DNA of 52,107 nt from Cellulosilyticum sp. (lineage in GTDB: Bacteria; Bacillota; Clostridia; Lachnospirales; Cellulosilyticaceae), in NCBI GenBank assembly GCA_015058045.1, contig SVDC01000025.1:8227-60333 (forward strand). Direction: 5' to 3'. Within the stretch, counting starts at the first letter, position 1; each line of letters starts with the position of its first letter. This document shows positions 24,768-34,019 of this stretch, piece after piece. Under the pieces are notes generated by a model. That model was not told where the DNA came from, made no database searches, and saw only the letters and a program-made list of their open reading frames with translations. The translations under genes were made by a program, and so were the position numbers.

Positions 24768-26108
24768 TTATTGATTCTCTCTAGCTGCTAACGCCACTTG
24801 ATTTAAAAGTCCCCATGGCTTATTGAACCATGGTTGAAAGAAAAAGTCGGTCATAGAAAGTTCATCTACAGTCATTTTGTTTTGAATGACCACAGAGAGT
24901 GTATTCATTAACTCTGTCACATCATATTTAGAAGCAATTTGTCCCCCTAAAACTCTACCTGTTTCCTTATCAAATACAAGTCTTAATAAGGTACTTTCAT
25001 AGTCTGGCATAAACTCTGGTCTATGATTTTCCTGAATCATTGCAGCACCTACTTTATAGGAAGTGGTCTCTTTTGCAAGTTCTTCTGTAAGGCCTGTAGA
25101 GGCAATATTATAATCATAAATTCTAATACCAGATGTGCCTTGTGTACCCATATAGCGTAGCATTGGTTTCATAAGATTTTGTGCAATCAGTGTGCCCATA
25201 CGAACAGCATTGGTTGCTAGTGGTATATAACGTGTATCATCTGCTGGATTAAAATGCACTACGCAACAGTCCCCACCTGCAAATACATCTTCCTCACTGG
25301 CTCTCATATATTCATCAATTAAGATTGCACCATTTGGAAGGGTTTTAAGTTGATCCTTAACTAGTCCTGTATTAGGCATAAATCCTATACACATCACAAC
25401 AAGATCCGCCTCATAACTGCCTCTATTGGTGATCACCTTAGTCACTTTTCCATCTTGCCCCTCAAAAGATTCTACTTTTTCTCCTAAAGCAAGGTGTATG
25501 CCGTGGTCTGTAAATTGTTTTTCTGCTAAATCGGTAAATGGCTTATCTAAATATTTACTGATAATACGTGGCTCAGCATCAATCAAAGTAGTCTTTTTAC
25601 CTTTTTTTTCAAAGGCTTCTGCTAATTCTACGCCTATATAACCAGCACCAACTACGACTACTTTTTGAGCAGTTTTAGACTTTTCAATAATTGTTAAAGC
25701 ATGGTGATAGTTTTTACAAAGCTCAATATTTTCATAGTCCATACCTGGTAGTTTAGGAACAATAGGCCATGAGCCAATGGTTAAAACTAATTTGTCATAA
25801 GTATCTTCAAAAACATCTCCTGTTTTTAAATCTTTCACTTGAATTTTTTTAGTTTTAAAATCAATAGACTGTACATCATGTTCCATTTTAGTAATGACGC
25901 CCATATCTGCTAATTTCTTAGGTGAATTATAAAATAGTTTCTCTGTTGTATCTATGACTCCGCCTACATTTAAGGCAATGCCACAAGATAAGAATGATAC
26001 ATTATCATTTCTTTCATAAACCACAACTTCTATGTCTTTATAAAGTGCTTTTATGTTGACTACTGCTGCTGTTCCCGCATGTGTACACCCTACCACTATA
26101 ACTTTCAT
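24768..26108 (-). CDS. NADH oxidase / CoA-disulfide reductase family flavoprotein
   Basis: This 446-residue FAD enzyme has FAD motif VVGCTHAGTAAV at the N-terminus, the single redox Cys in SFLSCGIALNVGG (Cys42), NAD motif VVVVGAGYIGVELAEAFEKKG near 150, the second FAD motif VFAGGDCC, and a dimerisation domain ending MTDFFFQPWFNKPWG. The closest functional classes are the water-forming NADH oxidase (Nox) and CoA-disulfide reductase; sequence alone does not separate them. In an anaerobe it would detoxify oxygen and recycle NAD+. GGAGG precedes the ATG. It is co-transcribed with the BFD protein. Confidence 0.9.
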   Translation of the reverse strand: MKVIVVGCTHAGTAAVVNIKALYKDIEVVVYERNDNVSFLSCGIALNVGGVIDTTEKLFYNSPKKLADMGVITKMEHDVQSIDFKTKKIQVKDLKTGDVFEDTYDKLVLTIGSWPIVPKLPGMDYENIELCKNYHHALTIIEKSKTAQKVVVVGAGYIGVELAEAFEKKGKKTTLIDAEPRIISKYLDKPFTDLAEKQFTDHGIHLALGEKVESFEGQDGKVTKVITNRGSYEADLVVMCIGFMPNTGLVKDQLKTLPNGAILIDEYMRASEEDVFAGGDCCVVHFNPADDTRYIPLATNAVRMGTLIAQNLMKPMLRYMGTQGTSGIRIYDYNIASTGLTEELAKETTSYKVGAAMIQENHRPEFMPDYESTLLRLVFDKETGRVLGGQIASKYDVTELMNTLSVVIQNKMTVDELSMTDFFFQPWFNKPWGLLNQVALAARENQ

Positions 26109-26130
26109 ACACCGACCTCCATCAAATCTC

Positions 26131-26196
26131 TTTATTCATTATCCTTATTCATTATTTTTATTCATTATTTTTATTCATTATTTTTATTCAATAGAC
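26131..26196. repeat. Tandem repeat in the nox leader
   Basis: About four and a half copies of a 13-15 bp unit, TATTCATTATTTT(T), lie between the predicted nox promoter and its start, in the untranslated leader. Confidence 0.8.
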
Positions 26197-26219
26197 CTAG
26201 TATATGTTTATTCTTTCTA

Positions 26220-26248
26220 AATATACTATAGAAAATAATTATCATCAA
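26220..26248 (-). promoter_or_regulatory. Promoter of nox
   Basis: On the minus strand TTGATG, 17 bp, then TATATT, a fair sigma-A promoter giving a leader of about 100 bases that spans the tandem repeat. Confidence 0.5.
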
Positions 26249-26296
26249 CTAAATTCTTTTATTTATACTTGTAAAATTTACCGGCTCTTAAAAAAT

Positions 26297-26327
26297 AATA
26301 GGGACTTCCAATGCGGAAGTCCCTATT
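26297..26327 (-). terminator. Terminator after the amidase gene
   Basis: AATAGGGACTTCC pairs with GGAAGTCCCTATT (perfect 13-bp stem, 5-base loop), followed on the minus strand by ATTTTTT. Confidence 0.92.
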
Positions 26328-26352
26328 ATATAAATAGCTAAACGCTATTTAG

Positions 26353-26958
26353 TTATTTTGGTAAGTTTTGATATGCTTCTTGAATCTGTTCTAAAAAAGC
26401 ATCCCAATTATCCAGCATAAGTCTTGGGCAGTCTTTTCCACTAAAATCCTTATGTGCCTTCACATTGGAAAGCGGAATATCATAGCATTTCATTAAATAA
26501 GCAACTAGCTTGGCTGCATGGGCTTTGGTTTGTTGGAAATCTCCTGACTCACAAATCTCAATTCCAATGCCATACTGATTCCCTACTCTATCCCCTGCAT
26601 GATAAGCCACTTCAGTAACTGGAATGGCCTCTATAATTTCATGTTCATCTACTGCCAAATGAAAAGAGGTGCTACTGGTATTATTAGGATTACTTAAGTA
26701 GTCCACTTCGTTTTGTGCTGTACTTGTACTATTCGCTGTATTATGAATCACTATATATTTAATAGTACGCTTCCTACCTGGGCGCTTTTTAGATAATTCT
26801 ATATATTGTTGGCTATACGGCGTGCCTATGGCAGCTCTTACTTCACTTTCCACCAAAGGTAACTGTTTAACGTGCCCTATAAATCCCCCTAACATCACCA
26901 TTAAACTACAAACTACTAATAACTTGATGCACTTTCTAATTATTTTTAAGCCTTTCAC
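26353..26958 (-). CDS. N-acetylmuramoyl-L-alanine amidase
   Basis: This is a 201-residue Amidase_2 (T7-lysozyme-like) zinc enzyme that cuts the bond between muramic acid and the peptide in peptidoglycan. A single N-terminal hydrophobic helix (LLVVCSLMVMLGGFIG, about 13-28) targets it to the membrane or outside. Zinc ligands are the His in YIVIHNTAN and the His and Cys in KAHKDFSGKDCPRLM. The start is GTG after GGGGGAT. It has no cell-wall-binding repeats. It has its own terminator and is likely a monocistronic cell-wall hydrolase. Confidence 0.9.
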   Translation of the reverse strand: MKGLKIIRKCIKLLVVCSLMVMLGGFIGHVKQLPLVESEVRAAIGTPYSQQYIELSKKRPGRKRTIKYIVIHNTANSTSTAQNEVDYLSNPNNTSSTSFHLAVDEHEIIEAIPVTEVAYHAGDRVGNQYGIGIEICESGDFQQTKAHAAKLVAYLMKCYDIPLSNVKAHKDFSGKDCPRLMLDNWDAFLEQIQEAYQNLPK

Positions 26959-27114
26959 TTATCCCCCTATGTCATAACTTTTAGTCTATACTTTTATATA
27001 CCATGCTGCTTACCTTTAAGCTTTCTATAATAGATTCTGATTATATCATTTTCTTCACAGACTCTCTATAGTGTATGACGTTACTTATTAATGTATATTT
27101 TAGCATATTAAACA

Positions 27115-28995
27115 TTAGTCTAACTCGGCTAATTCAGTATAGAGATTATAATAGCGTCCTTTTTGACTGAGAAGTTCTTCATGGGTACCTCTTTCAATAA
27201 TCTCTCCATTTTCAAGAACCATAATGGCATTGGCATGACGTACTGTGGATAAACGATGGGCAATAACAAAGGTTGTACGTGTCTTCATGAGTTCATCCAT
27301 TCCCTTTTCAATATGACGTTCTGTACGTGTATCGACTGAACTGGTTGCTTCGTCCAAAATTAAGATTGGTGCCTTTGAAATGGCTGCTCTTGCGATATTT
27401 AAAAGCTGACGTTGACCTTGACTTAAGTTCGCTCCATCGCTTTCTAGTAAAGTATCATATCCTTTTTCAAGGTGCATAATGAAAGAATGGGCACTGGCAA
27501 TTTTAGCTGCGGCTTCTACTTCTTCATCTGTTGCATCTAAACGACCATAACGAATATTTTCTCTGACTGTTCCAGTAAATAGATGAGTATCTTGAAGCAC
27601 CATAGTAATTTGACTTCTTAAACTCTTACGACTAATTTGTTCAAGAGGTACACCATCAATGGTAATGCAACCATCTTGTATATCATAAAAACGTGTCAGT
27701 AAGTTAGTAATCGTTGTTTTACCTGCTCCTGTAGAACCCACAAAAGCAATTTTTTGACCTGGCTTTGCATAAAGAGAAATATCTTTTAGAATTTGTCTTT
27801 CTGGTGTATAGCCAAAGTTGACATGGCTTAATACCACTTCACCTTTAACATCCTCTAATTCCTGTGCATTTTCCTGATCGACTGGTTCAGTGTCTTCATC
27901 CATAATAGCAAAAACACGTTCTGCCCCTGCTAGAGCTGAAAATATGGTATTCATCTGCATAGAGATTTCATTAATCGGTCTACTGAATTGTCTAGAGTAA
28001 TTAACAAAAACAGTCAGTCCCCCTATATCAAAGTTCTTTGTAATACATAAAAGACCACCAATACAAGCTGTAATCCCATAGCCCATATTACTAATATTGT
28101 GGGTTACAGGCCCAATAATAGATGAGCAAAACTGTGCTTTCATTTGTTTTTGCTTTAAATCTTCGTTAAGGTAATCAAACTCTTCAGAGGCAATCTCTTC
28201 ATGACAGAACACTTTAACTACCTTTTGGCCAGAAATGGTTTCTTCTGCAAATCCATTCAGTGTTCCTAATGCTTTTTGTTGCTCTGAGAAATACTTACGA
28301 CTTCTAGAAGTAATCATTTGTCCTACCTTTGCAAAAATTGGCAACAAAATCAAAGTGATGATGGTTAAATAAATATTGGTATAAATCATTAGTGAAAATG
28401 TACCTACTAAGGTAATCACTCCTGATACCAGTTGAATCACTGTACTATTAAGCATTTCTCCAATGGTATCTACATCATTGGTAAAACGGCTCATAAGCTC
28501 TCCGTGACTATGGGTATCATAAAAACGAACAGGAAGCTTTTGAATCTTAGTAAATAAATCATTTCGTATACTTTGTAATGCTCTTTGAGAAATGCCTAAC
28601 ATCACTCTCAGATTAGTATATTGTGCAATGACACCTACGGCATAAATTGCAGCCATTACACCTACAGCTTGAATTAATTTGGATAAACTTCTAACGCCTT
28701 CTGCTGGTGCAATAATGTTATTGATGATTGGTCTTAACATATAGGAACCTGTAAGGGTAGCTACTGTATGTAGTAAAACACATCCTACTACTAATATTAA
28801 TTTCAACTTTTCCTTTTCTAAGTAACCTAATAATCTGGTAATCGTTTGTTTAGCATTTTTAGGTTTACCTGTCATCATCATATTACGACCTCTTGCATTA
28901 GGCCCTCTACCAGATGATGCGCCTAAACGTTTTGGATCATTCATTTTTGTATGGCTATACTTTTCGGCTAAACGCTGTTTTCTAGTTTCTTCCAT
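27115..28995 (-). CDS. ABC exporter, membrane-ATPase subunit (catalytically complete)
   Basis: This 626-residue half-transporter has an N-terminal basic extension (about 50 aa), six transmembrane helices and an ATPase domain. Walker A GSTGAGKTT, signature LSQGQRQLL, Walker B ILILDEATS with the catalytic Glu, and the switch His in IAHRLS are all intact. Its start overlaps the stop of the upstream half-transporter by one base (TAATG), the usual arrangement for a heterodimer such as BmrCD or TM287/288. The role is probably export of drugs or lipids. The substrate is unknown. Confidence 0.93.
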   Translation of the reverse strand: MEETRKQRLAEKYSHTKMNDPKRLGASSGRGPNARGRNMMMTGKPKNAKQTITRLLGYLEKEKLKLILVVGCVLLHTVATLTGSYMLRPIINNIIAPAEGVRSLSKLIQAVGVMAAIYAVGVIAQYTNLRVMLGISQRALQSIRNDLFTKIQKLPVRFYDTHSHGELMSRFTNDVDTIGEMLNSTVIQLVSGVITLVGTFSLMIYTNIYLTIITLILLPIFAKVGQMITSRSRKYFSEQQKALGTLNGFAEETISGQKVVKVFCHEEIASEEFDYLNEDLKQKQMKAQFCSSIIGPVTHNISNMGYGITACIGGLLCITKNFDIGGLTVFVNYSRQFSRPINEISMQMNTIFSALAGAERVFAIMDEDTEPVDQENAQELEDVKGEVVLSHVNFGYTPERQILKDISLYAKPGQKIAFVGSTGAGKTTITNLLTRFYDIQDGCITIDGVPLEQISRKSLRSQITMVLQDTHLFTGTVRENIRYGRLDATDEEVEAAAKIASAHSFIMHLEKGYDTLLESDGANLSQGQRQLLNIARAAISKAPILILDEATSSVDTRTERHIEKGMDELMKTRTTFVIAHRLSTVRHANAIMVLENGEIIERGTHEELLSQKGRYYNLYTELAELD

Positions 28996-30728
28996 TAGAC
29001 ACTCTCCTCCTTATCTTTTTGAGAATAGTAAATCTCACCATAAGCTTCACATGTGCTTAGAAGTTCAGCATGTTTCCCTATGCCTACAATTTTTCCTTCA
29101 TCTAAAACGATAATTTGGTCTGCATCCATAACAGAAGTAATACGCTGTGCAATAATAATCTTGGTTGTATCTTTAAGGGTTGTATAAAAACTTTCTCTAA
29201 TTTTGCTTTCTGTTGCTGTATCTACTGCACTGGTACTATCATCTAAAATTAATATTTTAGGCTTTTTAAGTAAGGCTCTTGCAATACAAAGACGTTGTTT
29301 TTGTCCACCTGATACATTGACACCACCTTGACCGAGTTCTGTTTCATATTGGTCAGGGAAACTTTCTACAAAGTTATGGGCCTGCGCTGCCTGACAAGAT
29401 TCTATGATTTGCTCTAAGGAAGCCTTTTCATCGCCCCACTCCATATTTTCTAAGATTGTTCCTGAAAATAGAATATTTTTCTGAAGTACCATGGCCACAC
29501 TATTTCTTAAATGCTGAAGGGTATAGTCTTTTACATTTACATCATCCACTAAGACTTCCCCTTCATCTGGGTCATAGAGCCTTGGAATCATTTGTACCAA
29601 TGTACTTTTACCACTTCCTGTAGAACCAATAATTCCTACTGTTTGTCCTGGCTCTATTACAAATTGAAGGTTTTCTAATACCTGCTCATGATTCTCTTTA
29701 TAGTATCGGAAAGAAACATTTTTAAATTCTACTTTTCCTCTTGTAACTGTCTTTTCCTTAGCCTGAGCCACATCATCTGTAATGTCAATTTGAGCATTTA
29801 AAACTTCATTAATACGTTTAGCTGAAGCAACGGCTCTTGAGCTTTGTAAAAGCCCCATAGATAACATCATAAGTGACATTAAGATTTGTGTAATATAGGT
29901 AATAAATGCAGTTAAATTTCCTACTGGCATATCCCCAACAATAATTTGACTGCCTCCAAACCAAACAACGGATAAAGTCGCTACATTCATTGCAATCGTA
30001 ATAACAGGTTGTTGGCAGATCATTAACTTAAACGCATTCATACTCGTATCTTTTAAATCCTCATTTGCCGCCTTAAACTTTTCTTCTTCATAATCTTCTC
30101 TTACAAAAGATTTAATAACGCGTACATTAGTAAGTGCTTCTTGTATACGGCTATTTAAGGTATCTAATTTACGCTGCATTCCCTCAAAACGTGGGAAAGC
30201 ATAATAAATAATAAGCCCGACAGCAGTTGCCAAAACCGGTACAATAATTAAAATAACTAATGCTAATTTAGCATTCATAGTAAATGCCATAATAATAGCT
30301 CCAATGAGCATCCCTGGTGAACGTAGTAGCATACGTAGCATCATTAAAACAAGATTTTGTATTTGAGTAATATCATTGGTTAATCTTGTAATCAAAGAGC
30401 CTGTACTAAAACTATCTATATTGGAAAAAGAAAACTTTTGAATCTGATGGAACACATCTCTTCGTAAGTCTGCTGCAAAGCTAGCTGATGCTTTTACACC
30501 AAAGTAAGATCCACCTATTCCAGCTAACATCATTAAAATTGAGGCAACTGCCATTAAACCTCCCATTTTAATAATATAAGAAATATCTCTATTGGCTGCA
30601 CCAACATTAATAATAAGAGAGGTTAAATACGGAAGTAATACATCTCCTATAACCTCTGTAATCATGCAAAGTGGCCCTAAAATAAAGTACCACTTATAGG
30701 GTCTTATATATTTCATATACTGCTTCAA
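28995..30728 (-). CDS. ABC exporter, membrane-ATPase subunit (degenerate site)
   Basis: This 577-residue partner half-transporter has six helices and one ATPase domain. Walker A GSTGSGKST and signature SGGQKQR are normal, but Walker B ends LDDSTS (Asp in place of the catalytic Glu), and the switch position reads AQRIT without His. This matches the degenerate-site subunit of heterodimeric exporters (TM287, BmrC). The probable start is TTG at 30728, with an AGGGGG site upstream; the ATG four codons later is the alternative. It is translationally coupled to the second subunit. Confidence 0.93.
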   Translation of the reverse strand: MKQYMKYIRPYKWYFILGPLCMITEVIGDVLLPYLTSLIINVGAANRDISYIIKMGGLMAVASILMMLAGIGGSYFGVKASASFAADLRRDVFHQIQKFSFSNIDSFSTGSLITRLTNDITQIQNLVLMMLRMLLRSPGMLIGAIIMAFTMNAKLALVILIIVPVLATAVGLIIYYAFPRFEGMQRKLDTLNSRIQEALTNVRVIKSFVREDYEEEKFKAANEDLKDTSMNAFKLMICQQPVITIAMNVATLSVVWFGGSQIIVGDMPVGNLTAFITYITQILMSLMMLSMGLLQSSRAVASAKRINEVLNAQIDITDDVAQAKEKTVTRGKVEFKNVSFRYYKENHEQVLENLQFVIEPGQTVGIIGSTGSGKSTLVQMIPRLYDPDEGEVLVDDVNVKDYTLQHLRNSVAMVLQKNILFSGTILENMEWGDEKASLEQIIESCQAAQAHNFVESFPDQYETELGQGGVNVSGGQKQRLCIARALLKKPKILILDDSTSAVDTATESKIRESFYTTLKDTTKIIIAQRITSVMDADQIIVLDEGKIVGIGKHAELLSTCEAYGEIYYSQKDKEESV

Positions 30729-30927
30729 TTTTCTTACGCCCCCTACCTCTTTTTTTATTTACTCTAAAAACAAGTATACACCTAAAGTCTACATGAAACT
30801 TTTTATTCACAAGAAAAGAGAGGCCTATAAGAATTTTTTTCCAAAACTTTTGTCTTGGACATTCATTCTGTATTTGGCACTCTCTTTAACGCTTATTCAT
30901 CTCTTATTTCAATGAAAGCTCTTCTGC

Positions 30928-33165
30928 TTATGCTTCTGGTGTTTCAGTCACTAGACTGCCTTCTTGTTTATAAAATTCTTCTTCTGTCACAAATCTAAAG
31001 TCTGTTGTTCTTGTCATTGTATCTGTTTTAAGCACTTGAACAAATACTTTATCACCTAAGCGATAAACTTGTTTGGTGTGCTCCCCAATAAAGCGATGAC
31101 CTTGTTCATCAAAGATATAATAATCATCTGCCATTTCATTAACATGAACTAATCCTTCTACTGTATTTGGAAGTTCTACATAGCATCCCCAAGAAGTAAT
31201 ACCTGTAATAACACCTTGGAACATCTTTCCTATATATTGTTCCATAAACTCTACTTTTTTCAGTTTAATAGTTTCACGTTCTGCTTCATCTGCACGACGC
31301 TCACGAAGTGAACATTGTTTACTTACTTCTGGCATACGATCTGCAAGTTTTGCTTCTTTCTTACCTTGTAACTGATGATGTAGATTGTATTTAATAATAC
31401 GGTGAATTTGAAGGTCAGGATAACGACGAATTGGTGAAGTAAAGTGACAATAGTATTTTGCTGCTAATCCAAAGTGACCGTAACAATCTGCTGTATAGCG
31501 GGCTTGTTTCATAGAGCGAAGTAATAAACGACTAATGATACTTTCTTCTGGTGTATCTTCAATACTTTCTAGTACTTTTTGCATATCTTTTGGATGAATC
31601 TTTGCTACATTTCCTTTGATATGGTAACCAAAGTTATTAATAAACTCTGTAAGCGCTAAAATCTTTTCTGGATCTGGATCTTCATGGCTACGGAAAACAA
31701 ATGGTTTTTCTTGCCAGAAATATTCCTCTGCAATGGTTTCATTACATACTAGCATAAACTCTTCAATAATACGTGTTGCCACATTACGATCATATGGCTT
31801 AATTTCAACTGGTACGCCTTCTTTATCTAAGATAACCTTTGTTTCTGGGAAATCAAAGTCAATGGCACCACGTTTGAAACGTTTGCGACGTAAAATAGCT
31901 GCCAGCTCTTCCATGTTTTTAAACATTGGGATAAGGGCTCTGTATTTTTCTTTTAAGCTACCGTCTTCATCCTCATCCAGTAAAATCTTCTTAACACCTG
32001 TGTAGCTCATACGTTCATCAATGTTAATAACCGTCTCCATAATTTCATGTCTTTGGACATTTCCATTAGGATCAATATCCATCATACAAGTTAATGCTAA
32101 ACGGTCTACATGGGCATTTAATGAACAAATACCATTACTTAATTTATGAGGTAACATTGGAATCACACGATCTACTAAGTAAACACTTGTTCCTCTTTCA
32201 TAAGCCTCTTTATCTAATGGACTACCTTCTTTAACATAATGGGTAACGTCTGCAATGTGTACCCCTAATCGATACCAACCATTATCTAGTTTTTCAATAG
32301 AAATAGCATCATCTAAGTCTTTTGCATCTTCACCATCAATGGTAACCATTTGAATATCTCTTAAATCCCTGCGTCCCTTTTTGTCTGTTTCATCTACTTC
32401 ACTTGGCACATGTTCTACTTCATCCATGACATCCTTAGGGAATTCTTGTGGCAAATCATATTGATAAATGATAGAAAGAATATCCACACCAGGATCATTG
32501 ATATGTCCTAAGATAGAAAGCACTTTACCTTCTGGATTTCTACGTTCTTCTGCCCAGTCTGTAATTTTAACCAGTACTTTATGACCTGTTACTGCACCTT
32601 TTGATAACTTCTTAGGAATGAAAATGTCTCTTGCATATTTTTGGTCATCTGGTACAACAAAACCAAAGTTTTGGCTTTCTTGATATGTTCCAACTAAGCT
32701 TTCAGGTCCACGTCTTAAAATTTCAATAACTTCTGCTTCGGCACGCTTTTCTAATGTGGCTTGACGTGTAATACGACACATAACACGGTCTTTGTGAAGT
32801 GCCCCATTCACACCTGAAGCTGGAATGAAAATATCCTTTTCCCCTTCTTCATCTAAGATTAAGAAACCAAAGCCTTTTGGATGTCCTTGATATGTTCCAG
32901 CAACTAAATTATAGCTTTGTGGAATGGCAAATTTTCCTCTTTTGGTACGAATAACTTTTCCGTCACTAATGAGTTCACCTAAAATATCTTCAAGTTCATC
33001 ACGGTCAGCTGTCGGAATTTGTAAAAGCATCATCATTTCTTTAATCTTCATCGGCACGTAATTAGGATTTTTCATCACTTCTAAAATGACTTGTTTCCTT
33101 TGCTCACTGCTTTTGTTTGCTTCTCTCATCGTGATCATCTCTTTTCTTTGCTTGCTTCTATTCAT
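30928..33165 (-). CDS. rnr: Ribonuclease R
   Basis: This is a 745-residue processive 3'-5' exoribonuclease that degrades structured RNA and works in tmRNA-linked decay. In order it has an N-terminal winged helix (about 20-80), cold-shock domains, the RNB catalytic domain with GEDAKDLDDAIS (metal-binding Asp cluster) and HFTSPIRRYPDLQIHR, and a C-terminal S1 domain (GMFQGVITGITSWGCYVEL). Length is normal for the family. It lies between secG and the ABC exporter, and ssrA-smpB is further downstream on the same strand. An in-frame ATG twelve codons on is a possible later start. Confidence 0.96.
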   Translation of the reverse strand: MNRSKQRKEMITMREANKSSEQRKQVILEVMKNPNYVPMKIKEMMMLLQIPTADRDELEDILGELISDGKVIRTKRGKFAIPQSYNLVAGTYQGHPKGFGFLILDEEGEKDIFIPASGVNGALHKDRVMCRITRQATLEKRAEAEVIEILRRGPESLVGTYQESQNFGFVVPDDQKYARDIFIPKKLSKGAVTGHKVLVKITDWAEERRNPEGKVLSILGHINDPGVDILSIIYQYDLPQEFPKDVMDEVEHVPSEVDETDKKGRRDLRDIQMVTIDGEDAKDLDDAISIEKLDNGWYRLGVHIADVTHYVKEGSPLDKEAYERGTSVYLVDRVIPMLPHKLSNGICSLNAHVDRLALTCMMDIDPNGNVQRHEIMETVINIDERMSYTGVKKILLDEDEDGSLKEKYRALIPMFKNMEELAAILRRKRFKRGAIDFDFPETKVILDKEGVPVEIKPYDRNVATRIIEEFMLVCNETIAEEYFWQEKPFVFRSHEDPDPEKILALTEFINNFGYHIKGNVAKIHPKDMQKVLESIEDTPEESIISRLLLRSMKQARYTADCYGHFGLAAKYYCHFTSPIRRYPDLQIHRIIKYNLHHQLQGKKEAKLADRMPEVSKQCSLRERRADEAERETIKLKKVEFMEQYIGKMFQGVITGITSWGCYVELPNTVEGLVHVNEMADDYYIFDEQGHRFIGEHTKQVYRLGDKVFVQVLKTDTMTRTTDFRFVTEEEFYKQEGSLVTETPEA

Positions 33166-33319
33166 TATTCATCCTATCTACTTTATGAATTAATAAAATA
33201 CTTTATACATACTCAATAATAGTATGAATAAATCAGCATCATTTTATAACTCAATTATATCATATCTTCTCAAAAACTACCATGATTTACCGTAAATTTG
33301 CACTATTTTTCACAAAATA

Positions 33320-33360
33320 AAAACACCTTACTCTCCTTTTATATAGAGCAAAGTGTTTTT
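33320..33360 (-). terminator. Terminator after secG
   Basis: AAAACACTTTGCTCT pairs with AGAGTAAGGTGTTTT, followed by a short T-run on the minus strand (TTTTTATTTT). It separates secG from rnr transcription. Confidence 0.8.
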
Positions 33361-33409
33361 ATGACTACGTACTTCATTATTTCTTGTTTTAGATTATGTT
33401 TAATACTGA

Positions 33410-33889
33410 CTAGTTAGATGCTGCAGTTGATTCAGCATTCTCTGTTGTAGCATTTTCAGTTTGAGCTGCTGCATCTGTAGCTGCTTCCCCTGTTACCTTT
33501 TCATCAGTTGTAGCAGTTTCATCTGTAACTGCCTCATCTGTTGTAGATGCTCCATCTGTCACTGCTTCGTCAGTTATTGCTGTTTCACCTGTTGTTATTT
33601 CAGATGTTGTTCCTGTTGTTCCTGTTGTTCCTGTTGCTGAATTGTTATTAGGAATAAGCATAATGCAAAATGCTGATAAAACAAACACAATTGCAGTAAT
33701 CTTTGTCCATTTTTCGAACTTACCTTCTAAACTATGTTTTTTATTCTTTGCCCAATAAGAATCCCCACCAGTTGAACCAGACACTGAACCTAGACCAGCT
33801 GATTTACCTTCTTGAAGTAAAACAATAATCGTTACTGCCAAAGCAGCAATTAAGAAAATAATAATTAAAAGTATTCTAAGCATCGACAT
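33410..33889 (-). CDS. secG: SecG preprotein translocase subunit with extended tail
   Basis: This is SecG of the SecYEG channel. Residues 1-80 are standard: helix 1 about 4-25, the GLGSVSGSTGGDSYW loop at 32-46, and helix 2 about 63-80. Normal Firmicute SecG ends here at 75-85 residues; this one continues for a further 79 residues of Thr, Ala, Asp and Glu. The tail begins with a TGT triplet run (9-bp DNA repeat) and continues with TDEAVTD-like units of about 12 residues. It has no Cys and few positive charges. GGAGG precedes the ATG. The order with rnr downstream is typical. Confidence 0.92.
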   Translation of the reverse strand: MSMLRILLIIIFLIAALAVTIIVLLQEGKSAGLGSVSGSTGGDSYWAKNKKHSLEGKFEKWTKITAIVFVLSAFCIMLIPNNNSATGTTGTTGTTSEITTGETAITDEAVTDGASTTDEAVTDETATTDEKVTGEAATDAAAQTENATTENAESTAASN

Positions 33890-34019
33890 AACTCAAAAGC
33901 CTCCTTGATACCATATACATACCTCTAATCATCATATCAGATATTGTCCAAAAAAGCAATAAATGAAACCATTATATGGTTTTTACTTTGCAAATCTTTC
34001 CTAAAAGCAGGCTTTTCAA

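Noticed and set aside
26131-26196. Tandem repeat as a CRISPR array
   Set aside because: The units are 13-15 bp and adjoin directly, with no spacers and no cas genes.
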